A DNA stretch of 64,000 bases from the NCBI GenBank assembly GCA_027382625.1, contig JAJKFJ010021654.1, forward strand, positions 1-64,000, read 5' to 3'. Positions within the stretch are counted from its first letter, which is position 1. Each line of letters opens with the position of its first letter. The notes below the pieces were generated by a model. It made no database searches, was not told where the DNA came from, and worked only from the letters and a program-made list of their open reading frames with translations. A program made the position numbers and the translations under genes. Source of the stretch: Tetmemena sp. SeJ-2015. Taxonomy: Eukaryota > Ciliophora > Spirotrichea > Sporadotrichida > Oxytrichidae. This document shows positions 34,959 to 47,978 of this stretch, one piece after another.

Positions 34959-37686
34959 ATAAAAAAGAACTTGTATTAAGTTATTCTACTTCCGCAATTA
35001 ACTTCTATCTTGAGCTATTAGAAGATTCTTTCTATGTAGTTAGGTCTATTCTTGATCATGTTTGTCTGATACAATATCTTAGAAGAAAGATTTGAAGCTT
35101 CAGATATACTCTGTTTCAACAAAAGCTACTTGTCTCTGTTCAAGTTATCAGCTTATATATCTAGACTTCCTTGATTTTCGTTTCTTCTCAACAATCGTTG
35201 ACTCATGAATCCCTTCGCTAAGCCTTAGGAAGGAGTCATAGCTCTGCTGAGTAATCTTTGCTTAAATCTTCCAATTTAATAACCTGTTCTCGCTCTGGGC
35301 TCCGAGCTTTATCTTTGCGACTGGAGTGAATGACCATCTCCTTACTTATCAGATGTTTCTTCAATTTTACTAACGCTGGTTTAGTCCGAGGTTTCAAACC
35401 TTTCAACCCTGAGAATGGTATTTGCCCTAATCTTTTGCAATTGAGAATTAATTTTAGTGGGAACATTCTAGTAGAAGTTTCTAAAGTTCACCTTCTCCTC
35501 ATTCGTTTGATTCCTCTCATTAAAATAATAAAAATAGAAGTAGAGCTTTTTTACTTCATACTTTCCCACATCATTAAAGAGTGCTCTCCTCTCTTTATTG
35601 TTCATGGCGGTTGCAGATGATGCCGCTGATACCTCTGATAATACTGACAGCTGTGCCTGGAGATTACGAGCCTTGCTTGCAGGCTTTTGAAGAAGTTGCA
35701 AGGGTAAAGATTCCTAAGTGATCTCTTGAGTTTACATTTTGGGAAGCTAAATAAAACCTTATGCAAGTATTTAAAATTTTATAATTAAAGATACAAGCTA
35801 CTTCATTTTAATGAACCCTGAATCTGGAGTACTTGAACTGAAGTGAACCTACTGTGATTGGAGCTCGGGCAAGTAGCTCTTCCTTCTTATGGCATCTGTA
35901 TGCTACTTTTAAAGTTAGAAGTAGGATTGAGAAGAGCCGTTGTTAGCGAGGAGTCTTTGAGACCGACTTAGTTGGCAAACTCTGAATTAGACTCTAAAAT
36001 TTACTCAATACATTAGAGTTTTTGTCTATTTTTAACCCAGTAATTTACTTATTTGTAAGCTTTTCCAAATCTTTAGGGAAACTAGATCTGCCTTTGGGCT
36101 AAGTTTATAAAGTCTAAAATATCTTGGGTGCATTTTCTATATCAATATGAAAAAAGTAGTGAATAGATCTTAAATTTAAGAATATGATCTCCGATGTTAA
36201 TCAGTTTATCCACTCCAATATTCTTTGAAAGCTGCTTCTCTAAAAAAAATTTTAAAAAATTTTTAGAAGCTTACATCTATCTATGTTCTTTTCAATGCGA
36301 GTTTTATAAAATTTGAGATAATCAGGATTTTCAGAGCCTCATAAATGTCATTGTAACCTTATCTAAACTGCTCCAAAAATAACTTTTCTATAATCAATGA
36401 ATCTTCTTAAGGGTAGCTCTTACCATCCTTTTCTAAAGAGAGTAAACTTTTGCTGTAGAGTTCAAATTCTTTAACTTTGAACTGGGCATTGGACAGGAGG
36501 TGTTTATGAGATGAACTTTCCTTTAACCCGTTTCTGCTATTTTGTGCATTTAAGATCATTAACTTTCTCTAATTTCTGGATTCATCTATTTTTAATTTAC
36601 CTTATATCAATGAATAAAAAATGTATCATCAACGAATTCAACTTCATCATCTTTGCCTTTTAAGTTGTCAACATTTGCACTCTATGAAAATTACTTAGCC
36701 ACAATTCCTTACATTTTAATAAGTATTTGAAACCATATTAGATTCTGCATTTGCAGCGATCGCACTTGTATCTATCTTGTCTTATTGAACATTGATTTGC
36801 AGCATTCTCTTGTCCATTTATTGCTTATTTACTACCTGATAGAACCTCTGATACTCTCTCATGAAATCCTTGTGCTACTTTATCTAACCCTGGTTATGGA
36901 TTATTTCTCTCTCTATGTCTTCATTCTCATAGCCAAAGAAATCTCCATCTATCTGCTTATTCCTTGCTTCCTTTACTAAAAAAGTTTAATAAGTTGGAGA
37001 AGTTAATTTTACCTTGCAGAATAAGTTCGACTCTCTAATTCATAAGCACCTCAACTGCTTTCCTTAGATGATTGAACAACAAATTGTATTCAAGAATTCT
37101 CGAAGCCGTTTCTAGAATTTTCCTTTAGCTCCACTCTGTCCTCCACCCGCTCCCCCCCAATATTTATTTGAATTTCTCTACATTCCTACTTTATTGGCCA
37201 CCACTCCACCAACTCTAGGTGTTACAGATTGGGGTTTACAATTTTCCCACTCACTTAATTAGTTTATTGCTCTTGGGACTCATGAACTAGAGTAGATTAT
37301 CTTTTACTGGCATGAGGGTTAGTAAGCACTCTGATCGACTGTCTACTGTGTATCTACCCTTAGTCTCTAAAGCTTTGATTTCCGGGGTGGTGGTTCTGCA
37401 ATTGCTACTTAGCAATTAAATTAACGCTTTGAAAGAAAACTTCTTCGGAGATTCCTGTTTAGTAAAATTAAATAAAAAGTAACACTAGAGGGAGTGGTAA
37501 AGTGCCTTCGCTTTGAAAATGGGCTTTTTGAGCTGAAGGAGAAGGCTCCTTTTAGGATTTTTGGGGAAGATAGTTTTGAGTCTGAGAAGGCGTGTATTAA
37601 TCTTAAGCAGCCTGGAACTTGGTTAATTTGAGATACCTCTTTGTAAAATTTATCAAACTAAGCAAAGGTCGTTGCCACTATATCAT
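34880..37686 (-). CDS. large disordered or coiled-coil protein, minus strand
   Basis: A minus-strand coding region is followed from about ATG 37686-37684 to TGA at 34882-34880. It may end earlier, because the last residues are a Val run encoded by the microsatellite. Plausible stretches include YTPSQTQNYLPQKSQKEPSP, DIEREIIHNQGQIKQHKDF, KEFELYSKSLLSLEKDGKSY, RNLQAQLSVLSEVSAASSAT, SQLQKIRANTILRVERF and NLNRDKQLLLKQSISEASN. Many frame changes over 2.8 kb indicate a number of inserts; none was fixed with confidence. Low-complexity Gln/Ser/Asn content and short coiled coils are all that can be said of function. Confidence 0.45.
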
Positions 37687-37907
37687 AAAAGATAAATTTC
37701 AAACTGAAATCTTAATCCTATCATCATTGTATTTGATTTCTCCTTTTTCAATCACCAATTTCATTTTGTAGCACACTTGCAAAAGGAAAACTGTTTAGGA
37801 AAATAGTTTATTTTGTTCAATACCTCCTTGTTCTTCAAAAATAAAATAGAATGCTAAAATATTGGATTAAGGATTCACATTTATATGATTGACTCTAAAT
37901 ATACATC

Positions 37908-39862
37908 ATTTTTATTTTTTCTTCTGCATATCGATAGTGACTTAAGTAAGCTTAAATTCATTGGGCTTTTCATGCAATAAGTTATTAAAGCTAAACTTTT
38001 CATTTTCCTGTGACTTAAAATCATCGAAAGAGGAATCCATGTTAAGATCAGACACTTTCCTCTCTTTACTTTGGTGAGAAAAGAATCTCTATAACTCCTC
38101 CATCATGCTTTTCCTCTTCTCAAGCATTTCTATCTACTTGAGACTGCTTTACTTGTGCACAAAAAGCTCATTGTAAATCTTATTCTTGGAGTCTAGGCGA
38201 AACATACTGTTCTCATATACTTCTAGAATAAAGTCCAAACCCAAGGCTCTAAAAACTACTATGCTCAAATCTATCTGAGCTTCCTAAACTTATTATTCCT
38301 TCATAGCAAATTTTATGCTTTCTTCTTAATTAACAATGACTTAGTAATGAGTTTAAACTGTATCGTCATCAAAGCTGAAAACGTTCTCTATATTTGAAGT
38401 CTTCCTGCGAGAGGGTGAGAGCGAAGAGTGTCTATGGTGGAAACTTATAGCCGCAGTTTTACCTTTCTATCGCAAAAAGTCTGCATTAGGGAGAGCAATC
38501 ATGTCAGAGACTGTGCTTTATAACTGTTGCCTCCCTTATTTGGGAGAAGCCTATATGTTTAAGTCGATTGTATTCCTGTTAATAGGGCTTTGATTTCTGA
38601 TCACTAGCTCTTTCTATATATCTTCTCTTTATTCAAGCGCACTTTTCATATCGCTTATGATCTATCCTATATCCTCGCTGCCTTCCACTTTCTTCAAATT
38701 TAATTGGAGCTTCTTAACTTTAAAGGATTTAGTTTTTCCATCTTTCTCAAGCAGCATCTCTTCTTATTGCTGCACTGAGAAGTATTTAGAGTCATTAAAC
38801 TCTTTTACCTATCTCGCAAATTCTCTAACTCTTAAAATTTTTTTAATATTTATATAGACTCTTGAAACGAAAACATAGTCTGCTATAAACTGGTACTCTT
38901 TCTCTCTTATTTGATCTCTAATCTTTTCAATCTTTTCAAAATCCATCTTCTAGTTATCTCTCTTCAGATTTACCAGTCTAGTTTGCAGCCTCTGTATCTC
39001 CATTTACTTGTCTACATAGTCTCTCTTGAGTTCCTAATTTTCCTTCAACTCCTAGACTAAGACTACTCTTCTCTCCTAGAGTTGAGCCATATATTTCTTG
39101 CGCATTTCATTCAAGTTCTTTCTAAATTGAACTATTCCATCCAACGAGGATTTCTATAATAGTCGTTGAGAAAAAAGGTGATGTTAAAATTTTACTTACA
39201 TTTCAGGAGGTAGTTAATTAGCTGACTCTTTAAATTCCTTCTGCAAAGTTTATGATCTTTTCATGATCTGGGGAGACAGAAGCCAACTTTATTTAGTCAA
39301 AGACTATTTATTCTCTTAATTGGTGAATCATCTGTTCTAGTTGTTCTTATTCCATCTCAGCCATGTCTGCCTTCATGTCAGCATCATAGATTATTAATTC
39401 ACTTAAAATCTAAATAGTTTGGTTTTTTTAAGAGCTAGTCCTAAACTGTATTTCCACGCTTTTCGATTTCTCTGACGCTGAAAATGGAGGCCAGATGGAG
39501 AGAGCTGACTTGAGATTGAATTTCAACATTCGACCACAGATTGGAAGAGTCGAATCTATTCCCATCTTTCATGGCTCTCTTGAGCTCTTTTAACTTTAGG
39601 GATTCCAGGCTTAACGCATTTCTTTGCTTCTACTTCCCTTCAAGTTCGAAGTTTATCTCATCCAGTTGCTTTTTAAGCTATAAAAAAAAGTTATTAGAAT
39701 ATGAAGCTGCTGAAAATTTAATGCCTTAAATATTCTACTTACCTCTTGAATTTAATCAGAAGGAATACTTTCTTTCTGCTTTGCTTCAACACTTTGAGTA
39801 AACGTCTCAAACTCAGCATTTAGCTCTTTCTCTACTAACTCTCTCTACTTATTTTTATTCAT
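37908..39862 (-). CDS. coiled-coil protein, minus strand
   Basis: Starts ATG 39862-39860 (MNKNKQRELVEKELNAEFET). An intron GTAAGT..ATAG follows SDQIQE. It continues through heptad-rich sequence (KKQLDEINFELEGKQKQRNA, QIREKEYQFIADYVFVSR) to TGA 37910-37908 (tail KLTQVTIDMQKKK). Additional frame changes occur near 39450, 39200, 38830 and 38300. Overall it resembles structural coiled-coil proteins of cilia or basal bodies, but nothing diagnostic is visible. Confidence 0.6.
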
Positions 39863-40486
39863 TTTATATTTATACAAAAAAAATAATTCACTTTTCATCT
39901 CTTCTATTTGGAACGATTTAAATTTCACAATAAACCATTCCACTACTATTCTAACTTTTTATTTCTTAACTAAAAGATTTCTCAAAATACTTGCAAAGAG
40001 TGTAACAAATTTAATCCAAAAACGAATAAACTATTAAAAAAACAAAAAACAATATATTCAATATATTCAATATACACAATATACACAATTTTTAATTGAA
40101 AGGACTCTCACTTAATGCATATTTTAAGGCTTGTGAGTAAGTTAGATCATTTTAAAGAAAAATTAAATTAAAATAAGTCAAGTTTTAGTAGTTAAAATCC
40201 ATGGAAAGTCAAGTTTATGATTATGAAATAGGTGGAGTTATACAAAGGTAGTTGCACTCATAGTTTATTGTTCACATAAATAGATAGTTCTTATTTTTAC
40301 ATTAAAATTAAAGCAGAGCTGGATTTTATCAAAGGGTGAAAGCAAGTAGGTAGACAAGTTGGGTCTCGCTCACTATTCTTATAGATTGATAGTTATCTTC
40401 AACCCATCATCACTGATAGAGAAAGTCGGTGGCTTTCTATCGCATCTCTCAAGTAACCGAAATATAATTAGCAAAATCAAGTTATA
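39863..40486. other. AT-rich intergenic region with short tandem repeats
   Basis: No coding signal on either strand. At about 40051-40090 there is a short tandem repeat made of two copies of ATATATTCA-type units followed by two ATACACAAT units. The rest is AT-rich and featureless. Confidence 0.55.
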
Positions 40487-42329
40487 TTCAAATATATAAT
40501 CGCATTGGAAAATTCTGAGAAATGTTTACTTTTAGAAAATAAACTTTTTTTAAGTAATTAAAGTAGCGCGTTAGAATCCTTCTAAGAAAATATATCATCC
40601 TTCTAACTGTTGGTCAGTTCCTTATTTCTCCCTTTGCCAAGAGAGTTTAAGAAACTTACACTGTTGAAATCTTAATCAGACGGGCTAAAAATATAACTCA
40701 GTAAAGAGCTGAAGGTATTTTGCATTGAGTAGGTAAAGGCTCTCTCGTGTCTCTTCAAGAAAACCTCGTCATCAGTGCACTCCGATTCCTCAAAGATTAA
40801 ATAAAGTTGCAAAGATTTCAACTCGAAGATTATTCTCCTCAAGGTTGAAGATAGAGCTTTGATTATGAGCTTTCACATCTGGAATGATGATGTTGGACTG
40901 ATTTCTCCAGCCGCTGGTGTCCATATTAGTATTCTTCCTCAAAGAAGAAGGATGAAAACCCAGAGAGACGATGTTGTTGATATCATAGATATCAGTCTTC
41001 AGAGAAGGTTCGATCATTCTTATGAGTTTATTAGTTTGCTTGTCACCCAATTTGTTTACCCTTGCCTCTGACGACAGGCTTTGCGAACTAGAATCAGCTC
41101 TCTAGAGATCGTGCTGTTTCTTATCTAGGAAGAACCTGCTATTCATCAAAGTCGTGTTTGCGACCAGGCCTTGAGGCTTAGGCTTCCTTCCTCTCTTTTT
41201 AGGCTCTTTTCCAGCCTTAGTCTTCTTAGATTTAGGATCCTCTCTCTTCAGTCTCTTTCCAGTTGCTTTCTTGATTTAGGAGCACTAAGAAGGCATGATT
41301 TCACTTTCCTTCGCTTTCTTCTATTGAATAGCTGGCTCTACTTTGACGATCTACTCTTCCAACTTGAGCTCTCTAGCTTTCTCTTATTCCAAACTGGGCT
41401 CCTTGTCTGGAATTTTTTCAAGTTACTGCATTAGAATAGACTTTAGATGAGAGCAGCAATAGTGGAAAGTTTTTAAATAAATAAGCGCTGGGATCCCTAG
41501 GATTCTTCTTCGGCCTCCCTCTCTTCCTCTTCTCATTGCCTTTTAGAGATTTCTGGAGCAGTTGAGCTTATAGAGCCTCGATTTTGCTCATTTCTTCCTC
41601 ATACTTGAGATTGAGCCTAGCAGTAGTCAGCGAAAACCTAGAGCTTTAGAAAAAATAAACTTTCAATGGAGAACTGAGACGAGTAAGAAGGAGCTTTTGG
41701 TTAAAAGTTTGATTTGAGATTATGAAGAAAGTCCTGATCTTATTCTTACTAGAACTGCAAGATGTGAGATGAATCCACCCTGCTGCCAGCTGCTGATCCT
41801 CGCAGCCAGTTCTTAACCCCTGCTTCCTCCTCCTCTTCTTGAGCCCTGAAACTTTCATCCACATCACTTTGGATTGACTTCATTAGATCATTCTTATCCT
41901 GTTCTCTGCCAGGATGAGGGACATAGAAGATTGAGAGGTTGGCTTTGGGTACCTGTTCTCGAGGGTAGAACGGTGAGAAATTTTGGTTGGATGAGCTGAT
42001 CTCGACGAAGTGAGTCGAGTCCTCTATGTTGTTGTTAAGTCCAAAGTCATCTTTGGCATCGCACTGATCAGGTCAAATAATGAAGTAAGAACAGCAAATT
42101 TAATTAAAGGCCCGAGAGGGGACAACAAGGATAGGCGCCTATATCTTGAATATATATTAGGAAAAGAAAGAATCAACAGACTTTGAAAAATTGTGCAAAA
42201 TTTAATAAACGGAGGATCTCGAGATCCATGAAAGCCCTTTCTAATCTTCTTTTCAGAAGCTTACCTTGAGGTCATCCCATCACTGTGCCAGTTAAATGGG
42301 TCTGCTTAGTTAAGCCTAAGTTAGTCCAT
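40487..42329 (-). CDS. AT-hook-like basic protein, minus strand
   Basis: Minus-strand gene from ATG 42329-42327 (MDQLRLNQADPFNWHSDG) to TGA 40489-40487. It carries two basic Gly-Arg-Pro/Lys patches: EKRKRGRPKKNPRD (about 41500) and KKRGRKPKPQ (about 41180). Each contains the R-G-R-P or R-G-R-K core of AT-hook motifs that insert into the minor groove of AT-rich DNA, so a chromatin role is likely. Upstream is an acidic region (FRAQEEEEAGVKNWLRGSA); downstream is a polar tail (FEESECTDDEVFLKRHERAF). Several frame changes near 42070-42250, 41640 and 41430 remain unassigned IESs or introns. Confidence 0.6.
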
Positions 42330-42708
42330 AGCTTAGCGACACAATTTGAGTGAAGGTTGAGTGTTTGGAGAGTTAGGAGATTTAGGAAACCTCTTTTTTA
42401 TGAACAGACTCGAAGTTATTACGGTTGTAATGGAGAAGCTTTTGTGCAAAGTTTCAACCTAATCAGCTAGTATTATTATTAATATTGTTAATAAATATTA
42501 TAATAAGTGCTAACTTGAGTTAACCACCACCGGTTCTGTTGGCTCTATATTTTTTCAAGTTAAGAATCAATCTATATTTAACATCCAGGCCCTCATTTCA
42601 GACCTCTTTATCCCAATTCAGAGCTGGTGAGGAGTAGCTTATAATTAATCAATCATTTTTAAAATGCACAAATAGTCGGGTTCTATAAATCTTATTAGCT
42701 TAAAATAA
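42330..42708. other. intergenic region between divergent genes
   Basis: Separates the minus-strand AT-hook-like gene from the next plus-strand gene. Part of it (42340-42480) stays open on the minus strand and could be extra 5' coding sequence; otherwise nothing recognised. Confidence 0.4.
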
Positions 42709-45700
42709 GATGAGACATACATTCACCTGCATTATTGTTTGCAATTTATTTAGCTTAAAGAAGAATGAGAGTTCAGAGGAGGACTATCAGCAGCAATATG
42801 AATACTTGAAAAAACTGAGGAAACAATAAATCTCGAGGTCCAAGAATCTCTCTTATCAATAGTTTTAGCAAAAGAACATGCATATAATTGTTTTCTTAAG
42901 AACTTTATTTTTGCATTCTTGTGACTATGGAACTAACAACAACAGTATTACAAACCTCTATAAGGATAAGTACAAAAAATATCTGGATATAAAATCTAGC
43001 TATTACAAACAATCGCAATATATGCCTTTCAAACATTTTTAATTTCTTATTTGATGATAAGAGGAAGTATAGGCTCCTAGTAAACATTTTTTTGGTAAAA
43101 TCATACCAATATTTTTTTTGTTTTTTTTAAAGAGATTTTTTTAAGTTTAGGTAAGAGACAAAATAGGGACTAAGTCATAACAAATCTCAAAAGCAACTTT
43201 TCGAATTTCAAAGTAACCCAACGCTCTCCCTATGAAACAACCCTTCAAGCCAAAATATAAGAAGCTACTACGGAAGCACAAATGACAATCAAGAACCTAT
43301 TAAAAGGAGCAAAACAATGGAACTTTCTACCAAAATCCATAAGCAAAAACTAAAAATAACCAGCCTAAACTTACAGACAATCACAAAATAAAAGTCATTG
43401 CTCTTCATTGCATGAAAATAAAAATTCACAAAAAGTGATTTTGACGAATCTTCATTCAGTCAAAGAATTGAACGTATAAGGAAGCTTATTGATTGAAGTG
43501 TTGCTAATCCTTTAATTTTAAAATACCTTTTTATAGTGTTGAAAGAGTCGATAGGGTTACCAGTGACGGAGCAGTTTCCAGAGTGGGAAAACATAATGGT
43601 AGATTCTTGATCCCTAGAGAGTATCCTGCTTACTAAAATCAGAGATTTTCAATCTCTCTTAGATCAGAAAGACTAAGAAGTGAGGTCTTTGAAAAAGGAT
43701 ATCATTACAAAAGACAAAGAAATGAATTAACTTTAAGGGGAGCTCGACGAAGCTCAGAAGCAGCTCTGCCTATCCAAATGAATGAGAAGGTCCTCGAAGA
43801 TGAAAATGCAATCTTGAAGTAATAACCACTGTAAATCAATTTCATCTCATTGATGTCATTCTCTTTTTCTAAGTTTACCTAGATGAACTTGGTTTTAAAG
43901 ACAGAGAAATGACTGTGAAATCTAATAACACTCAGATTATTCAGATGCACTCTTAAAGCGAAGGATTAATGACAGAGTCTATGGAGCAAATTATAATTTA
44001 AGGCCATAATTTGAACTTACAATCATTGCAAGAACCGATCCACACCGAGAGCAATATTGACTACTTTGAAAGCGAGGAGGTGCCTCAAGGCAGATCTCCA
44101 TAAATTTGCAGAAAAGATTAGCCTCTACTTAGTATCAAATATTCACCAAGATAGAAGGCACTTTTTACTTTTTTAATAAGAGAGGAGAAAAATTAGATTA
44201 TCATATCCAATCCAAGCTTGCTAAATATAACTTACTGCGAGGAAGAGCCCTCAAATGAGCTGCAACACACTTCAGAAGTAGACTAGAGTATGGAAATGAT
44301 GAAACTAAGACTTAAGGAGATAACCAATGAAGACACCTCAAATTTAAACAGCTTACGGAAATCTGCTCAGCAGGTCTCCTTTAGATATGATTGAAAATAT
44401 TTTAATTCCATTAGTTGAACAAATTAAGAGTCTTAATTTTTATTGCCCAGCATAAACGCAAGTAGAGTTAGGTGGAATAATTGAGCCAAAGAACCAAAGA
44501 GGTTGAAGAATAGCTTCGCAAAGAAATTCAGATTCTCTAATCTCTCCATGAGGATAAGAATTCCACCTACAGCGACAACTAATTTTCGATGCCCTAATAC
44601 AGCTCAGGCACTATTATCAAGCACAAGAGGCAAATGGCAGCAAGAGAAAGCAATTTAAATACCTATGAAGATTTTGAATATACATATACACTGTCCTATT
44701 ATGCATTCTCTATATTAACATACATTCTATTCATAGTATTATTTGGTATAGATTAATCCGTGAAGAATTCACCGTTGATTAAAAATTTTCAGGATCCCTC
44801 TTCAGCAGAAAATATCTATCTTCCTAGAACTGAAAGAGCGATGCAACCACAGTTTGGGAGCAGTAAAAGTGCACAAAACTTTTACGCTGCCGTCAATAAG
44901 GAGAAGCCAAACTATAATCGAGTAAAGCAAGTACGAATATAAAATGAATCGGACTCTGTGAGTATCAGCAAGGAGTCTTACATGCCTGAGATTATACTAA
45001 TCTAGGAGACTTATCAGTAAGATCCAAGTTAAAATACCGATACCGTCATAATTCACTTTAATTTTAAATTGCCATGAGTCAGAACGATAGAGCGATTGAA
45101 GAAATGCTTGGTCAGAGAAGAAAATCTCAGTTGCGACATAGGCTGGCGAGAAGGATGACTCAAGTAGAGAGAAATAGTTCCAACTTTATTATTTCTTCTG
45201 TTCCTTATTTGAAACTTCTGGATGCATAACGATGATGAAGAGGTAGAGTGCTTTGATTAAAATGAAATAAAAATGGTGAAATAGGTGGCAAACCACAGGC
45301 GACTCATCTCCTACGATTACCTGCAATAACTTTAGTATCAGGCGAAGAAGAATCTTGAGTACGAAGAACCGCAAGTTATCATAGGGAATAGTCAAGAATA
45401 GGATTTAAATTTATAAGCTTATGAATTAATGATTTCTAAGCTCCAAAACAATAATATCAAACTAATAAGAACCATCAAATTTTAGAGGAGGATTCAAAGT
45501 CATAGACTGAGGCGAACTTCTTGTTCGGGGGTTCTGTAACTGCTCCTAATCCAGAGCTTCGAACTAATACCCTCACAAATACTCTAGGGAAAGCTGATCA
45601 ATCCAAGAACGGATAAACGAAAGCTAATATCATTTAGTAAATGGGCTAGTCCAACTAGCATTATTTTAATAAGAGACTTAATATTTAATAGATTTGACCT

Positions 45701-46283
45701 TCAATCATTTCAAATATATTTTGTAACTAGGTGAATTCTAGAAATGGTGTTAATATGGCTTAGAGTAGAGTAAATGAGGAGGCTACTGTCAGCTAAATTA
45801 CCCTTGATTATAAGCAAATAATAATGGCGCTTTAAGCATTTTAAATTGATGAGGAACTGCACAAGAGATTCATCGCCAGAAATAGCAATTATTACTTTTT
45901 TTCAATTAGAAATATCGGAACTTGCTACAGAGCATGAAGAAGAGGAGGAAGAGGACTGCACTATGAAGTTAAGCCAGCGAATAGAGGGGATGAAAAAGAT
46001 AAACAATCTTGCCCTCAAAGTAAAGTAAGACTTGAAATAGAATTAGTACTTCTAGACAGTTCAGAGTCCCTAAGCAGCGCCGCTATAATAAAGCCTCGTA
46101 CTTAACTCGGAATAACAACAACACAAAATTCTCATTTTTTAGTGTCTATAAATTAGCAATCTCGTATTAGCAGGTGATTCCCTAGCGCTTAAGTTGGATG
46201 CAGTAAAGTAATTTACTTCATTTTTACTTATCATTGTGGGATTAATTGAGGTTTAAGGCACGTAAAGAATAGAGTTAATATGA
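42709..46283 (+). CDS. large coiled-coil/low-complexity protein (possibly two genes)
   Basis: Coding begins near ATG 42709 (KKNESSEEDYQQQYEYLKKL) and can be followed to about 46140-46283. Stretches include VTSDGAVSRVGKHNGRFLIP, LDELGFKDREMTVKSNNTQI, a coiled coil (RTKEVEEQLRKEIQILQSLH) and SAQNFYAAVNKEKPNYNRV. After 45074 come RAIEEMLGQRRKSQLRHRLA and an Asn/Gln-rich part. At 45074-45077 a TGA stop of the upstream frame overlaps an ATG (ATGA), so this could be two overlapping genes; an IES removing the TGA is equally possible. AT-rich breaks near 43080-43140, 43500-43540, 44390-44450, 44690-44760 and 45690-45720 are probable IESs. Function unknown. Confidence 0.5.
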
Positions 46284-46759
46284 CTCACAGTCCTGACAGA
46301 AACAAGAAGTCAGGTTCAATAAAAGTACCCTAAACCTCCAGGCTATGAATAACTACACACACATAGGAAGTACTAAGTTATATGAATATATATAGGAAAC
46401 GTATAGTAGTTTATTTCATTATTTATTTCTAATTAACTTTCTATGATAAAGAGAGATGAAATTAGAAAAATGTCTAAATCATTTGGTAAATATCAGAACA
46501 GCAGACTAGAATAAACCGAAATTGGATTATTGTAAATAGTGACATCAAAGGGCTAAAAATAATTTAGGGGAGAGGGACTAGGAGGAGTTTGAATTAACTA
46601 TTAAGCAACTAAATTATTATGATCCGGTCCCATTCTTAGGATTAATCGATTAATAATGGGGCCGCAAACTAGTCAAATCACTTCTAAAGTTTAAATAAGG
46701 ATAAGCATGAGTGTACCTATTGTCTTTTAATTGAAAAGTGTGACTAGGGTTTAATAAGC
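46284..46759. other. intergenic region between convergent genes
   Basis: No supported coding sequence. Several short frames stay open because TAA/TAG are sense codons, but none has a family-like or compositionally convincing product. Confidence 0.45.
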
Positions 46760-47614
46760 TCATTCGTATTAGCATGAACCTTCTTGAGTTGTGGTGTGGA
46801 AAACGTCTTCAGCTGGGTACTAGGGGACTCTGGTAGCAATTGTAGCCAGTCTGGCAGTCAAGTCGGAACCACTCATGGTCTTGGTGCGGCTGAGAATCCA
46901 CATGACCTCACTTTAATCACAGCAACTGACATAATAGGAATTTATAATAACGCTTCTGAAGATGCCGAAGATTTGATTTCTGCAGGAGTGAACGATGGCG
47001 TAGGTGGTGTAGTCAGTGTCTAGTACGTTGTAATCTCCAACTGGGATGTAGAATTAGTCGAACTTCACCTTGCACTTGGAGCCCTTGCAAGTGGCAATTC
47101 CGTCGATTCAAAAATATTTCATATAAATATTTCACATGATTGTGGTTGTGGAGTCAGCACTGATATCGTAAGCGTAGTTGTGAACTGAGACAAAAATTAA
47201 AAATACTCACAGCAATGATTATTTCTAGTGAGACCTGATTGTTGTTCAAAGCTCCGTAGGTTGGAACTGTGCACTCAAACTTATACTTATAAATGGAAAT
47301 TAAAGGATATTTTTTGCGTAGTTTATAACCCTTTTGGAAAGCGATGTCTTGATCTCTCTTGATCTCGTACCAGCTGCCAACGTACTGAGAAGCGTCGAAA
47401 TTTTCCATGTATTTCACGCTTGTGTCACAAGGTCCCCAGAAATAAGTTTACTTATTCGTATAAATTTAATATCAAACTATATGAAATAAGTTGCTGATGC
47501 AGATTGGAGACTGATAAGGATTCCAGAGAGCGCAAGATTAAAATTGAAGTTAATAATATTTTTGTTTATATATTTGTAAAGAGTGATTTTGGTAAGGCTG
47601 AAGAATGATTTCAT
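46760..47614 (-). CDS. secreted lipocalin (apolipoprotein D/Blc-like)
   Basis: Minus-strand gene from ATG 47614-47612 to TGA 46762-46760. After removal of a 60-nt insert the N-terminus is MKSFFSLALSGILISLQSASA, a good signal peptide. Lipocalin landmarks follow: MENFDASQYVGSWYEIKR (motif 1, G-x-W), an ECTVPTYGALNNNQVSL strand, DTDYTTYAIVHSC (motif 2, TDY), VMWILSRTKTMSG (motif 3, R) and a Cys-containing C-terminus. Such proteins carry small lipids or hydrophobic ligands outside the cell or in vacuoles. Frame changes near 47200, 47120 and 46935 show additional inserts. Confidence 0.8.
47534..47593. other. IES in the signal-peptide codons, pointer AAG (CTT on coding strand)
   Basis: AAG at 47534-47536 and 47594-47596. 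The 60-nt insert keeps frame and has no TGA. It is called because it would put Lys/Asn residues in the middle of an otherwise perfect hydrophobic signal core. Confidence 0.65.
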
Positions 47615-47978
47615 GATGGTAGTGAATCTAGTATAGAGGTTTGCTTTAATTAAATTACTTATCATCAAATGAATAAGTAATTCAAATTAAAATGATGCGT
47701 TGATTAATTTATAAGAATATTAATCTTAAACAAGATTAAATTAAGAGAGCGGTCATCATATCAATTCCTTAGTTGAGGTTATTTTCCACTTCTTGTATTC
47801 TATTTTTAGTTAAATTTTAAATCAGTCTCTTAAAGCAAATTGTAATAAAATTAAAATTTTCCTTTGAAGTTTAAATTTTTCGAGATATACAAAACATAAA
47901 TGTAAACAACTTTAGATGCTTTAATTACTTGAGCTCGTCATTCATTTACTAACAATTTTGCGATTTCGATGTAAGTTT
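47615..47978. other. intergenic region
   Basis: AT-rich, no coding signal. Lies between the lipocalin start and the 3' end of the next minus-strand gene. Confidence 0.5.
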
